From Ruania alkalisoli (GTDB lineage: Bacteria > Actinomycetota > Actinomycetes > Actinomycetales > Beutenbergiaceae): a stretch of 64,000 bases of DNA. Within the stretch, counting starts at the first letter, position 1, and each line of letters starts with the position of its first letter. The position numbers and the translations under genes are program-made. The DNA lies in contig NZ_CP063169.1 in NCBI RefSeq assembly GCF_014960965.1, positions 3,815,581-3,879,580 on the forward strand, read 5' to 3'. Shown here piece after piece: positions 28,493 through 37,682 of this stretch. Under the pieces are notes generated by a model. That model was not told the DNA's origin. It saw only the letters and a list, made by a program, of their open reading frames with translations, and made no database searches.

Positions 28493-28521
28493 AGCGTAGG
28501 GGTGGACTCGACCACTGTCAA
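28493..28521 (-). promoter_or_regulatory. Predicted promoter of the ArsR-SRPBCC operon
   Basis: On the minus strand a perfect TTGACA (28521-28516) is followed by 17 bases and TACGCT (28498-28493). The -35 overlaps the distal palindrome, and the proximal palindrome lies just past the -10, so a bound repressor would block it. Confidence 0.65.
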
Positions 28522-28533
28522 CCTTTTGGTTGA
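28518..28533. promoter_or_regulatory. ArsR operator, distal copy
   Basis: TCAACCTTTTGGTTGA has perfect 6-bp arms and is followed by the same ATAC as the proximal copy. The two copies are 49 bases apart centre to centre. Confidence 0.65.
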
Positions 28534-28594
28534 ATACAGGTGATCGACTGACACAGGTTCGGCAGACGTCCCCGGGCACGGGGTACGTTGACGT

Positions 28595-29878
28595 ATGCGT
28601 TCCGCCGAGCACACCATCTGGTGGCACGTCTTTCCCCTGGGTTTCCTGGGAGCGGACACCACTGGCACCGACCGCACGCCGGCCACGCGGCTGCCCGCAT
28701 TGATCAGCTGGCTGGACCACCTGCTCGAGCTGGGGGCGAACGGGCTCGCACTGGGCCCGGTGTTCGACTCCTCCACGCACGGCTACGACACCATCGACTA
28801 CTTCCGCATCGATCCGCGCCTGGGCACCGAGGCCGATCTGGTCGCGCTCATCGATGCCGCCCACAGCAGGGGAATCCAGGTGATGCTCGACGGCGTGTTC
28901 AACCATGTCGGCCCCGAGTTCCCTGCGTTGCTCGCCGCCCGCGAGGACCCCTCCTCCCCCGAGGCGCGCCTGTTCGCACAGACTCCCGACGGCGGACCGG
29001 TCACCTTCGAGGGTCACGGCGGCTTGATCACGTTGAACCATGGTGTACCCGAGGTGGCCACGTTGGTCACTGATGTCATGACCTTCTGGTGCGACCGGGG
29101 TGTGGATGCGTGGCGTCTCGACGCCGCCTACAGCGTCCCGGTGGAGTTCTGGACCACGGTGCTGCCCGCCGTCCGCGAGCGCCACCCGCAGGTCTACGTG
29201 ATGGGCGAGGTACTGCACGGCGACTACGTCGCATTCACCCGTGACGGCGGTCTGGACGCCGTCACCCAGTACGAGTTGTGGCAAGGCATCTGGCACTCCA
29301 TCGCCGACCACAACTTCCACGAACTCGACCACGCACTCGGCCGGCACAACACCTTCCTGGAGGCGTTCGTGCCCTACACCTTCGTGGGCAACCACGACGT
29401 GACGCGCATCGCCAGCCAGATCGACGACGAGCGTCACCTCCCGCACGCGCTCGCGCTGCTATTCACGCTGGGTGGCACGCCGTCGGTCTACTACGGCGAT
29501 GAGCTGGGCCTGCACGCGGTCAAGGAGGAACGGTTCGGAGGGGACGATGCCATCCGGCCCGCATTCGGTGCCAGCCGCGACGAGATCGACGGCGCGAAGC
29601 CGGAGGTGTTCACCCTGCACCAGGAACTCATCGGCCTGCGCAGGCGGCACCCCTGGCTACACACGGCGCGAAGCCGGACGGTCGCCGTCGGCAATGACAC
29701 GATCGCCCTGGAGGTGGCCGGGCCGGAAAAGGCGCTGATCGTGGTGCTGAACATCGGCGACGGCGAGGTACGTACCTCCGGCGCAGGCACCTTCCTGGCC
29801 GGCCGCGACGCCGGGCTCGATGGTGAGGACCTGGTCGTCGGCCCGCACGGCTGGGCGATCGCGGAGGCGACTGCCTAG
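28595..29878 (+). CDS. Alpha-amylase family glycoside hydrolase (GH13)
   Basis: A 427-aa cytosolic GH13 enzyme. The catalytic residues fit the family: nucleophile D176 in DAWRLDAAYS, acid/base E205 in VMGEVLHGD and transition-state D268 in FVGNHDVTR. The beta-2 region is LDGVFNHVG. The (beta/alpha)8 barrel is followed by a short C-terminal beta-domain. At 427 residues it is short for GH13 and lacks a signal peptide, suggesting action on internal alpha-glucans or oligosaccharides; specificity is not evident. No Shine-Dalgarno is seen before the ATG. Confidence 0.92.
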   Translation: MRSAEHTIWWHVFPLGFLGADTTGTDRTPATRLPALISWLDHLLELGANGLALGPVFDSSTHGYDTIDYFRIDPRLGTEADLVALIDAAHSRGIQVMLDGVFNHVGPEFPALLAAREDPSSPEARLFAQTPDGGPVTFEGHGGLITLNHGVPEVATLVTDVMTFWCDRGVDAWRLDAAYSVPVEFWTTVLPAVRERHPQVYVMGEVLHGDYVAFTRDGGLDAVTQYELWQGIWHSIADHNFHELDHALGRHNTFLEAFVPYTFVGNHDVTRIASQIDDERHLPHALALLFTLGGTPSVYYGDELGLHAVKEERFGGDDAIRPAFGASRDEIDGAKPEVFTLHQELIGLRRRHPWLHTARSRTVAVGNDTIALEVAGPEKALIVVLNIGDGEVRTSGAGTFLAGRDAGLDGEDLVVGPHGWAIAEATA

Positions 29879-29897
29879 ACGAAGGGGTGGCGACGCC

Positions 29898-31307
29898 TCA
29901 CACCCGATCGCGGCGACGCGTCCGCAACTGAGCCGCCGCCACGAGCGCCACACCGCCGGCGATCAGCGTGAGGCCGACCGTTGACGCGGTCACCCCATCG
30001 ATCCATCCGCCCGTGTCAGGCAACGTGCCGGAGCCGTCGTCCCCGCCGGGCTCGGAGGGCTCCACCGGCCCGGGGGATGCCGAGGGTCCAGGGGTGGGGC
30101 TGGGTACCGAGGTCGGGGTGGGGGTGGGAGTGGGAGTCGGCGTGGGTGTCGGCGTCGGCGTCGGGGTGGGCGTGGGGCCCTCTTCACGGCAGGTCAGCTC
30201 AGCGGCGAACGGGAAGTCATGCACTTCGCGCGGCACCCCCGGCGGAGCCTGGGCCGGGATGCCATGGATGAACGATGCGGCGATCACGTTCCCGGCGATG
30301 TTCTGAGTGACCTGCCAGTTGAGCTCGGCGTGGGGCGCATAGATCGTCCCGTTCACGCTGTCGCCCCCATTGATGACGACGGAGGTCGCGTCGACGAAGT
30401 TGTAGAGGATCGACGGCGCATCCGCCTCTCCGACTCCGGCCTGGTTCGGGAACGCGCCCGCGAACGAGGTGCCGAAGACGTTCACCAGCAACGGTGAGGA
30501 TGCGGTGGGCGGGTCCGGAAAACTGATCTCCGCGGTGTTCGCCAGGTCATCGGTGGTGATGTTCAGGACGTTGGTCTGGTCGGGCTCGATCGGCAGGCGC
30601 ACGTTCGCCCCGGGGGCGAGGGGGGACGTAACCGGGGAGCCGTCGTCGCGGTTCAGCAGTTGCACAGTGGAGGCGCATTGACCGAGCAGCGTGGATGTCG
30701 GCCGGTAACGCTCGAACGCCGTCTCGATGTCGACCAGGTCCGCTGGGACTGGAGCACTGATGGAGGCAGGCGACTGCGGCGAGGTGAGATCGATACGTGG
30801 CGGGTTCGACTCGTAACTCCCCCCGGGCGGCACGACACGGGCGTTCACGTTCGCCCCGTTCGAGTCGGTGTTGAAGGTGTCGTAGGTGCTGGTGTCAGCG
30901 ATCTTCACGTACCCGCCGCCGAGCACCGAGAGCACCTGGGGCCCGCCGGACCAGTCCACCCCTCCCCCGACGAACAGGGCCACCGGAACAGTGTCGCCGG
31001 GCGCCGTGAAGGTCTCGCGTGGGCTCATGACGTTGTACGAGGACGCAAACAACAGATCCCCACCGAGAGCCAGTGTTCCTTCGGCTTCATCGGCGTTCAG
31101 CTGCACATCCCCTTCGACGAACACCAGGAAATCGCTGTTTGCGGGGCGCTCGGACGTCGACTGCCCAAGTGGATAGGTCACCGGGTTCAGCGGTCCGATG
31201 GTGTCCCCTGGTGCGGCCACGGCCGATGAGGTCGCCAGGAGTATGGCGCCAACAGCAGCCAGGAGCCCTCCGGCCATCGTCGTGCGGTGACGTGGCTTGT
31301 GCAACAT
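29898..31307 (-). CDS. LPXTG-anchored choice-of-anchor-A surface protein
   Basis: A 469-aa secreted wall protein. It has a Sec signal (TMAGGLLAAVGAILLATSSAVAA), then a choice-of-anchor-A type domain (about residues 40-350: NSDFLVFVEGDVQLNADEAEGTLALGGDL to NGTIYAPHAELNWQVTQNIAGNVIAASF). A Pro/Thr repeat stalk follows, then the sortase motif LPDTGG, a transmembrane helix and an RTRRRDRV tail. Sortase would link it to peptidoglycan. Such domains are found in adhesin- or matrix-type proteins; the ligand is unknown. ATG at 31307. It converges with the GH13 gene. Confidence 0.88.
   Translation of the reverse strand: MLHKPRHRTTMAGGLLAAVGAILLATSSAVAAPGDTIGPLNPVTYPLGQSTSERPANSDFLVFVEGDVQLNADEAEGTLALGGDLLFASSYNVMSPRETFTAPGDTVPVALFVGGGVDWSGGPQVLSVLGGGYVKIADTSTYDTFNTDSNGANVNARVVPPGGSYESNPPRIDLTSPQSPASISAPVPADLVDIETAFERYRPTSTLLGQCASTVQLLNRDDGSPVTSPLAPGANVRLPIEPDQTNVLNITTDDLANTAEISFPDPPTASSPLLVNVFGTSFAGAFPNQAGVGEADAPSILYNFVDATSVVINGGDSVNGTIYAPHAELNWQVTQNIAGNVIAASFIHGIPAQAPPGVPREVHDFPFAAELTCREEGPTPTPTPTPTPTPTPTPTPTPTSVPSPTPGPSASPGPVEPSEPGGDDGSGTLPDTGGWIDGVTASTVGLTLIAGGVALVAAAQLRTRRRDRV
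30113..30180. repeat. Tandem hexanucleotide-like repeat coding the PT stalk
   Basis: About eleven imperfect GT(C/G)GG(C/G/A) units encode alternating Thr-Pro in the stalk of the LPXTG protein. Such repeats change length by slippage and would alter stalk length. Confidence 0.7.
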
Positions 31308-31477
31308 ACCTGCATCCTCGCTCACGAGTCGGCGAACTTCTAGTCCCCTTCGATCGACGTGCAACCGAATGCGACTTCCTCGTTGTGCTTGATCGAGGCG
31401 TACGGGAGCGCAAGACTGTTGCCGTCGGGGGCACACCATCTGCGCCCTGCGCCTGCATCGACCGGAAGGATCCCGTG

Positions 31478-32461
31478 ATGTGCACGAGAGTCGTCTACCT
31501 GGGTGAAGGTGACCGCATCATCACGGCGCGGTCGATGGACTGGAACGTGGATCTGGGCACCAATATCTGGCTGTTCCCCCGGGGGATGAAGCGCGATGGC
31601 GCCGCCGGCCCCCACTCGATCACCTGGACCTCTCGCTACGGCAGTGTCGTCTCCAGTGCCTACGAGCTGGCAACCGCCGATGGCATGAACGAGAAGGGAC
31701 TCGTCGCCAATGCTCTGTGGCTGGTCGAGTCGAAGTACCCGGATCTGCACGCGAATGAGCCCACACTCTCGATCGCTGCATGGGCACAGTACGCCCTCGA
31801 CAACTTCGCGACCGTCGCCGAAGCGGTCACGGAACTCTCCGCCGAGACATTCATCGTCGCCACCTCCACCGTGCCTGGTCAGGACCGGGACGCCACGATG
31901 CATCTGGCCTTGTCCGATTCGAGCGGGGACAGCGCCATCTTCGAATACCTCGACGGTGAGCTCACGGTCCACCATGATCGGTCCTACCAGGTGATGACGA
32001 ACTCGCCGCCCTATGCTCAGCAGTTCGCGATCAACAGCTACTGGGACGAGATCGGCGGCACCGTGATGATGCCCGGCACCAATCGTGCCGCCGACCGGTA
32101 TGTGCGGGCGAGTTTCTACGTCAACGCCGTCCCTCAGGTCGAGGACCGCACTATTGCGACGGCCGCCGTGTTCGGCGTGATCCGCAACGCTTCGGTGCCC
32201 TACGGAATCTCCACACCGGGCCAGCCGAACATCTCCTCCACGCGGTGGCGCACCGTGGCCGACCACAAGGACGGCCGCTACTACTTCGACTCGGTGCTCT
32301 GGCCCAGTGTCATCTGGGTCGACCTGAGCGACCTCGACTTCTCCGAGTCGGCACCACCACAGAAGCTCGACCTCACCGGGGGTCTGCCGCCGGCACGCGG
32401 CGGCGACGCGTCGGCGCTCTTCGAGCCTGCCGCACCCTTCCCGTTCGCCGGCCCCGAGTGA
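31478..32461 (+). CDS. Linear amide C-N hydrolase (choloylglycine hydrolase/Ntn family)
   Basis: A 327-aa Ntn hydrolase. Removal of Met exposes the nucleophile Cys2 (MCTRVVYLG), followed by the RSMDWNVDLGTNIW motif of the bile-salt-hydrolase/penicillin-V-acylase family. Members cleave linear amides such as N-acyl amino acids, N-acyl-homoserine lactones or bile-salt conjugates. ATG at 31478 is preceded by GGAAGGA; an earlier in-frame GTG at 31475 would bury the Cys and is unlikely. No signal peptide is seen. It converges with the SDR gene. Confidence 0.9.
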   Translation: MCTRVVYLGEGDRIITARSMDWNVDLGTNIWLFPRGMKRDGAAGPHSITWTSRYGSVVSSAYELATADGMNEKGLVANALWLVESKYPDLHANEPTLSIAAWAQYALDNFATVAEAVTELSAETFIVATSTVPGQDRDATMHLALSDSSGDSAIFEYLDGELTVHHDRSYQVMTNSPPYAQQFAINSYWDEIGGTVMMPGTNRAADRYVRASFYVNAVPQVEDRTIATAAVFGVIRNASVPYGISTPGQPNISSTRWRTVADHKDGRYYFDSVLWPSVIWVDLSDLDFSESAPPQKLDLTGGLPPARGGDASALFEPAAPFPFAGPE

Positions 32462-32506
32462 GGCACCCTTGCGGAACGGTTCGGGCAATCTCCGGCGCAG
32501 GTTCTC

Positions 32507-33331
32507 CTACCCGACCATGGTGGCCATCCGCCGCACGAGCGCATCGAACGCCCGGTCCGGCAGCACCCGTCGCAGCCCGATCAGGGGCTTGGCCCCGAAA
32601 CCGATGGCGTATCTCGTGCGCGGCCGGGTGGCCGTGACGGCCCGCTCGACGGCGTCAGCCACCACGTCCGGGGACGAGTCCCGCTCCCCGCTCGCAGCGA
32701 GCATCCCCGCCACGGCGCTCGCCTGCCTCGCATAGGGCCCCGACCCGGAGGTACGGACGACGTTCTCGGCCGCGATGGTGCCCCACTCGGAGCGGATCCC
32801 GCCTGGCTGCACGACCACCACGTCCACGCCGAACGGGCCGAGTTCCAGGCGCAGACAGTCACTGAGGCCTTCGAGGGCGAACTTGGTTCCGTGGTACCAG
32901 CCGCCGAGCGGGGTGTAGATCTCACCGCCCATCGAGGAGATGTTGACGATCCGGCCCGACCGCTGCTCCCGCATCGTCGGCGCCACCAGTTGAACCAGCC
33001 GCATCGCCCCGAAGACGTTGACCTCAAACTGCCGCCGGGCTTCGTCGATCGGCACATCCTCGATCGCCCCGTAGGAGCCGTAGCCGGCGTTGTTCACGAG
33101 GACGTCCAAGCGCCCGGTCTCGGCCAGGATCTGCCCGACGGCGTCCCTTGTGGAGTCCTCGTCCGTCACGTCCAGGCTCAGGGTGCGGATACCGACGGCG
33201 GCCAGCGGTCTCATCCTGTCGGTGCGGCGGGCGGCGCCGTAGGTGACGTAGCCCTGCTCAGCGAGGCGGCGAGCCACCGCCTCCCCGATCCCGGACGAGG
33301 CCCCGGTGACCAGGGCGACCTTCTCGTTCAT
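32507..33331 (-). CDS. Short-chain dehydrogenase/reductase
   Basis: A 274-aa classical SDR. The nucleotide-binding TGASSGIG is at residues 9-16, NNAG follows at about 90, and the catalytic Ser and YxxxK are in NISSMGGEIYTPLGGWYHGTKFAL. The substrate is unknown. ATG at 33331. The similar spacing of TGxxxGxG and YxxxK marks it as a NAD(P)-dependent oxidoreductase acting on a small alcohol or ketone. Confidence 0.92.
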   Translation of the reverse strand: MNEKVALVTGASSGIGEAVARRLAEQGYVTYGAARRTDRMRPLAAVGIRTLSLDVTDEDSTRDAVGQILAETGRLDVLVNNAGYGSYGAIEDVPIDEARRQFEVNVFGAMRLVQLVAPTMREQRSGRIVNISSMGGEIYTPLGGWYHGTKFALEGLSDCLRLELGPFGVDVVVVQPGGIRSEWGTIAAENVVRTSGSGPYARQASAVAGMLAASGERDSSPDVVADAVERAVTATRPRTRYAIGFGAKPLIGLRRVLPDRAFDALVRRMATMVG

Positions 33332-33418
33332 CGCTTACTCCTCGCCGTCGGGATTCCTCGCTCCCATCGTGCCGTGCACACCGGGTGCACGCCGGTTGCT
33401 CGCAGGCTACCCACACTG

Positions 33419-34198
33419 TCAGGCCGGGACGGCGACGCACTCGTGGATCCCCAGATCCAGCGGTGCGGCGTCGGTGACCAGGCGCTGGTCCCGGTCGTAG
33501 CCACCATGGCGCAACGTGCGGTAGTCGATCGGCTCCTCGGCGGGCAATCCGTCCAGCCGCGTCAGGAGGCGGTCACGCTCGTGGTTCAGCCCGCCGAACT
33601 CGCGCCGGTCGGTCGCGGCGATCAGGTGTGGGTGCAGCGGCTGGATGCCGGTGTACCAGAGGATGCCGTGCAGCAACGGGAACAGCAGCGCCTCGAGATG
33701 CCCGTTCACTCCCCCGGCGGCGAACGACGGCGCACGGTCCCCGGCGGTGACCACGACGAGCGCCCGTTTCCCCTCCAGACCGCCTTCACCGTACTTCAGG
33801 GTGCGACCCGCCGCGTTGGTGACGTTGAACGCGAACCCGTTCACGAACACCCGGTCGAACCAGCCCTTGAGGATCGCCGGCATCCCGCCCCACCAGAGCG
33901 GGAACTGCAGCACCAGCAGGTCGGCTTCCCGCAGCTTGGCCTGCTCGGTCCGGATGTCGGGAGCGAGGGTGCCAGCCAGATGCGCCTCCCGCGTGCGGGT
34001 GCCGAAGGTCTGGTCACCACCCACGCCTCCGAGGTCGTCCTCGGTGAGAGCGGCCTGCCAACCCATGGCGTACAGGTCGGAGGTGGCGACGGCGGAGTCC
34101 CGGCTCAGGTGCGCCACGCCCGCGGCGCGGAGGGCGCCGTTGAGGGACCGGTCGGTGGGGTGAGCGGAGAGCCAGAGAGCAGATGCAATGTCAGTCAT
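33419..34198 (-). CDS. NAD(P)H-dependent flavodoxin-fold oxidoreductase
   Basis: A 259-aa quinone- or nitro-reductase-like protein. It has the flavodoxin-2 fold: SAHPTDRSLNGALRAAG, then LLVLQFPLWWGGMPAILKGWFDRVF for FMN/FAD binding, and VVVTAGDRAPSF. It resembles NQO1/ModaB-type enzymes. The start is placed at the ATG at 34198. It is divergent from an HxlR regulator, a frequent pairing in which the repressor senses electrophiles or quinones that the enzyme detoxifies. Confidence 0.9.
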   Translation of the reverse strand: MTDIASALWLSAHPTDRSLNGALRAAGVAHLSRDSAVATSDLYAMGWQAALTEDDLGGVGGDQTFGTRTREAHLAGTLAPDIRTEQAKLREADLLVLQFPLWWGGMPAILKGWFDRVFVNGFAFNVTNAAGRTLKYGEGGLEGKRALVVVTAGDRAPSFAAGGVNGHLEALLFPLLHGILWYTGIQPLHPHLIAATDRREFGGLNHERDRLLTRLDGLPAEEPIDYRTLRHGGYDRDQRLVTDAAPLDLGIHECVAVPA

Positions 34199-34227
34199 GG
34201 CACCATCTGACGTGGTACCACGACCCG

Positions 34228-34268
34228 ACACAAGTACGGTCCTATATTGCATGTACCGACACTTGTGT
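34228..34268. promoter_or_regulatory. Inverted repeat between reductase and HxlR genes
   Basis: ACACAAGT (34228-34235) and ACTTGTGT (34261-34268) form a perfect 8-bp inverted repeat with a 25-base centre containing GGTCCTATAT. Its place in the divergent promoter region suits an HxlR operator. Confidence 0.6.
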
Positions 34269-34281
34269 AAGTATTGAGGTC

Positions 34282-34647
34282 ATGCGCGCATCGGTGATCA
34301 ATGCTCTGGAGGTCTGCCCGGTCGAGGTCGCGATCAGCGCTGTGGGCGGTGCGTGGAAACTCACCATCGTCAAGCATCTGCTCACCGGCACCCTGCGGTT
34401 CGGTGAGCTACGCCGCGCGGTCGGCCCGGTGAGCGAGCGGACGCTGGCGCGCCAGCTGCGGGAGCTGGAGACCGACGGGCTGGTGCACCGCGAGGTGTAC
34501 GCCGAAGTGCCCCCGCGCGTGGAGTACAGCCTGACCCCGCTGGGCGAATCGCTGCGGGAGGTGGTCGCGGCGATGGATGCCTGGGGTTCGACGCTCGGCG
34601 AGCAGATCGGTGCGGCCGGGGCGAACGACGCCGACAGGACGGCGTAG
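34282..34647 (+). CDS. HxlR-family transcriptional regulator
   Basis: A 121-aa winged-helix regulator (VEVAISAVGGAWKLTIVKHLLTGTLRFGELRRAVGPVSERTLARQLRELETDGLVHREVYAEVPPRVEYSLTPLG). A Cys in the N-terminal LEVCPVE may be the redox or electrophile sensor, as in related QorR/YodB proteins. ATG at 34282, with a GAGGT just before it. Divergent from the NAD(P)H oxidoreductase it probably represses. Confidence 0.92.
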   Translation: MRASVINALEVCPVEVAISAVGGAWKLTIVKHLLTGTLRFGELRRAVGPVSERTLARQLRELETDGLVHREVYAEVPPRVEYSLTPLGESLREVVAAMDAWGSTLGEQIGAAGANDADRTA

Positions 34648-34736
34648 GAAGTCCGTCAACATGGTGCGCAACCGTGATCCTCGACCAGTTGGACAGCCCC
34701 TGCAACGGCAACCGGTCACGGATCGCCCGCCATCGC

Positions 34737-35810
34737 TCAGTGACCGAGGCGACTCCCAGTCTCCGGATCGAATGCGTGCCGCCGAGCAGCTGTGGCGTCG
34801 ACGCTGACCGGATCACCCACGCGGAAGGAAGCGAATCCCGGGGTGCGAACGACGAACGTGTGACCGTTCAGATCGATCGAGACGTCCGAGACATTGCCGA
34901 GGGGCTCCACCACCCGCACGGTGCCGACCGCATCCCCTTCACCCTCGGCGAGATGGATCGTGCACTCCTCCGGGCGCAGACCGATGGTCAGCTCGTCGGG
35001 CTCGGCTGCCAGGTCCACCTCAAGAGCCGAGCCGGCCACAGCAAATCGCCCGCGCTCAGTCCTGACGGCCGGTAGAAGGTTCATCTTCGGCTTGCCGACG
35101 AAGCGTGCCACGAACTCGGTGGCAGGTTGGTGGTAGATCTCTTCCGGGGTGCCGTATTGCTCGAGGCGCCCATGGCTCATGACGGCGATCCGGTCCGATA
35201 GCGTCATCGCTTCTTCCTGGTCATGGGTCACGTAGACGCTGGTGGCACCCAGCTCGGCGTGGAGAAGCTTCAGTTCACTGCGCGTCTGGTCCCGCAACAT
35301 GGCATCCAGGTTGGAGAGCGGCTCGTCGAACAGGAACACCTTCGGCCGGCGTGCGATCGCACGGGCGAGTGCCACTCGCTGACGCTGCCCGCCGGAGAGG
35401 TTACGGGGACGGTTGTCCAATACACGGGAGATCTCCAGCCGCCGCGCCGCGTCTGCGACGCGGCGCTCGATCTCGGGCTTGTCCACCTTGCGCATCCGCA
35501 AACCGAAGGCAATGTTCTCGCGGACCGACATATGCGGGTAGAGCGCGTAGTCCTGGAACACGAACGCGAGGTCGCGCTTGTCCGGCGGGAGATCATCGAC
35601 GCGCTCGCCGTCGATGAGGATCTCACCGCTGGTGATTTCCTCCAGGCCCGCAATCATGTTCAGGGTGGTGGACTTTCCGCAGCCGGACGGCCCCAGCAGC
35701 GACACGAACGCGCCGTCCTCAATGGTGTATTCGAGTTCGTGGACCGCACGGACGGCCTTGCGTCCGTGCCCGTAGTCCTTCTGCACTCCGACCAGTTCAA
35801 TCTTTGCCAT
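34737..35810 (-). CDS. Sugar ABC transporter ATPase (MsmK/UgpC type)
   Basis: A 357-aa carbohydrate-importer ATPase. Walker A GPSGCGKST, LSGGQRQRVALARA signature, Walker B VFLFDEPLSNLD and HDQEEAMTLSDR are all present, followed by a C-terminal TOBE/OB regulatory domain. Last gene of the operon Gfo/Idh, binding protein, permease, permease, ATPase (40078 to 34737). MsmK-type ATPases often serve several importers, so it may also energise the ATPase-less importer at 46615-49820. Confidence 0.93.
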   Translation of the reverse strand: MAKIELVGVQKDYGHGRKAVRAVHELEYTIEDGAFVSLLGPSGCGKSTTLNMIAGLEEITSGEILIDGERVDDLPPDKRDLAFVFQDYALYPHMSVRENIAFGLRMRKVDKPEIERRVADAARRLEISRVLDNRPRNLSGGQRQRVALARAIARRPKVFLFDEPLSNLDAMLRDQTRSELKLLHAELGATSVYVTHDQEEAMTLSDRIAVMSHGRLEQYGTPEEIYHQPATEFVARFVGKPKMNLLPAVRTERGRFAVAGSALEVDLAAEPDELTIGLRPEECTIHLAEGEGDAVGTVRVVEPLGNVSDVSIDLNGHTFVVRTPGFASFRVGDPVSVDATAARRHAFDPETGSRLGH

Positions 35811-35813
35811 TGC

Positions 35814-36716
35814 TCAGCCCTTCACTGCACCTTCGACAAGTCCGCGGATAATCCACCGTTGCGCCAGCAACGCCAGGACCAGGACGGGAACCGCGGTGAT
35901 GACTCCTGCCGTGGCAGCCGACGTGTAGTCCATGGCGAACAAGCCTTGGAAAGACGCAGTGCGCACCGGCAGGGTGATGGCATCGGTGATGGTGAGCACC
36001 TTCGCCAGGAAGAAGTCGCTCCAGCTGGTGATGAACGCGAGGATCGCCGTGGCGGCCATTCCCGGAGCGGCCAGGGGGACCGCGATGCGCACCATGATCT
36101 GCATGCGGTTACAGCCATCGATGATCGCGGCTCGCTCCAGACTCGGCGGAATCTCCTCGAAGAAGCCCACGAGCATCCATACGACCAGGGGGAGGATGAA
36201 CGCGCTGTAGGTGACGATCAAGCCGATCAGGCTGTCATAGACGCCGAAGGCGCGCAGGAGGATGAACAGCGGAACAGCGAGCACGATGACCGGGATGGCC
36301 TGGACGGTCAGCATGCTCAGCAGCAGCGCCTGACGCCCCCGGAACCGGAACCGTGCCAGGACGTAGGCGCACGCCGAGCCGAGCACCATGCAAATGATGG
36401 TCGTGGCGATGCCCACGATCGCCGAGTTCGCCAACGGTCGCAGGAAGGTCGGATCCGACAGCAGCGCGACATAGGAGTCGAGCCGGAGCTGGCGGGGATC
36501 GAGATCGGGTGTCAGGGTCTGGAGTGCTGTTGAGGGATACAGACTGTAGACCGTCATCCACACGAACGGAGCGAGCAGGTAGACCAGAAGCACGGCCACC
36601 AGGATCCGGTGGACAACCGTGAAGCGTCGTTGGCGACGCTGCCAAGCGGATCTGCGCCGACCCGTTCCAGCAGCATGAGACCGGTTCGACACTGAAGTAT
36701 CGGGCGCGGAGGTCAT
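35814..36716 (-). CDS. Sugar ABC transporter permease (MalG type)
   Basis: A 300-aa inner-membrane permease with six predicted helices and the EAA loop (EIPPSLERAAIIDGCNRMQIMVRIAVPLAAPG). It pairs with the MalF-type permease encoded just before it, with a four-base overlap. Confidence 0.92.
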   Translation of the reverse strand: MTSAPDTSVSNRSHAAGTGRRRSAWQRRQRRFTVVHRILVAVLLVYLLAPFVWMTVYSLYPSTALQTLTPDLDPRQLRLDSYVALLSDPTFLRPLANSAIVGIATTIICMVLGSACAYVLARFRFRGRQALLLSMLTVQAIPVIVLAVPLFILLRAFGVYDSLIGLIVTYSAFILPLVVWMLVGFFEEIPPSLERAAIIDGCNRMQIMVRIAVPLAAPGMAATAILAFITSWSDFFLAKVLTITDAITLPVRTASFQGLFAMDYTSAATAGVITAVPVLVLALLAQRWIIRGLVEGAVKG

Positions 36717-37678
36717 CGGCGAGCTCCCTTCGGACGTTCACGGAGCAGGACCACCCAGAGCACGGCGAAGACAAGCACGAGCAGCATCGCGATGACTGCG
36801 ATCGCTGCCCCATATCCTCGATCGAGATTGCTGAAGGTGACCAGATAGGCGAGGAAGTTGATCGTGGTCGTTCCCTCGGCCGGCCCACCGGAGCCGCCGG
36901 TGAGGACGAAGATGGTGTCGAAGACCTTCAGCGACCACATCGTCTGCACCACCAGCGCGAACAGGATCGGCACCCGCAGGTTCGGGACGATGATGCGGGA
37001 GAACCGCTGCCATGCGTTGGCCCCGTCGATACGCGCCGCTTTCGAGAGGTTGGCGGGGATTCCCTGCAACCCGGCGAGCATCAGCAGGCACAGGAACGGC
37101 AGGAGTTTCCACATCTCGGCAAAGATCAGCACGCTGAGTGTGAGGTCGGGATCGGCCAGGAACTGCACGCGTTCGTCGAAGACACCAAGGCCGAGTCCGA
37201 TCGCGTTGACGATGCCGGTGGCACCGTCGAAGATCAGCTTCCACATGATGCCGTTCACGACGGGCGGTACGGCCCACGGGACCAGCAGGAGTACGCGAAC
37301 GACCGTGCGTCCGCGAAAGTCCACGTTCAGCAGCGCACCGATCAGGACCGCGAGCACCACACCACCGATCACGGTGAACGCCGCGAAGACCAGCGTCCGC
37401 CCGAGCGCGGCATGCACCTGAGCATCACCGAGAAGCGCGACGTAGTTGCCCAGACCGACGAAGGGGCGGTGACCACCGAGCTTGTCGTTCCAGTCGTAGA
37501 GCGACATGTAGAACGCGTAGCCCATCGGGTAGCCAAGCAACAGGACGATGATCGCCAGCGCCGGTCCAGCCATCAGCAGGCCGAAGCGGAAGTCGCGCAG
37601 GCGCCGCCCACGCCCCCGGCCCGCGCTGTCGCGGGGCCCCGGGAGCGCCGGGCGCCTCGTGGTGGTCGCCATGCTCAC
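36713..37678 (-). CDS. Sugar ABC transporter permease (MalF type)
   Basis: A 321-aa permease with six predicted transmembrane helices and the EAA-type loop (NLSKAARIDGANAWQRFSRIIVPNLRVP). GTG at 37678 or ATG at 37672 start; four bases after the binding-protein stop. Confidence 0.92.
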   Translation of the reverse strand: MSMATTTRRPALPGPRDSAGRGRGRRLRDFRFGLLMAGPALAIIVLLLGYPMGYAFYMSLYDWNDKLGGHRPFVGLGNYVALLGDAQVHAALGRTLVFAAFTVIGGVVLAVLIGALLNVDFRGRTVVRVLLLVPWAVPPVVNGIMWKLIFDGATGIVNAIGLGLGVFDERVQFLADPDLTLSVLIFAEMWKLLPFLCLLMLAGLQGIPANLSKAARIDGANAWQRFSRIIVPNLRVPILFALVVQTMWSLKVFDTIFVLTGGSGGPAEGTTTINFLAYLVTFSNLDRGYGAAIAVIAMLLVLVFAVLWVVLLRERPKGARR

Positions 37679-37682
37679 CTGA

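Noticed and set aside
30113-30180. Tandem repeat resembling a satellite or CRISPR
   Set aside because: Short in-frame coding repeats for a Pro/Thr stalk; no spacers, no cas genes.
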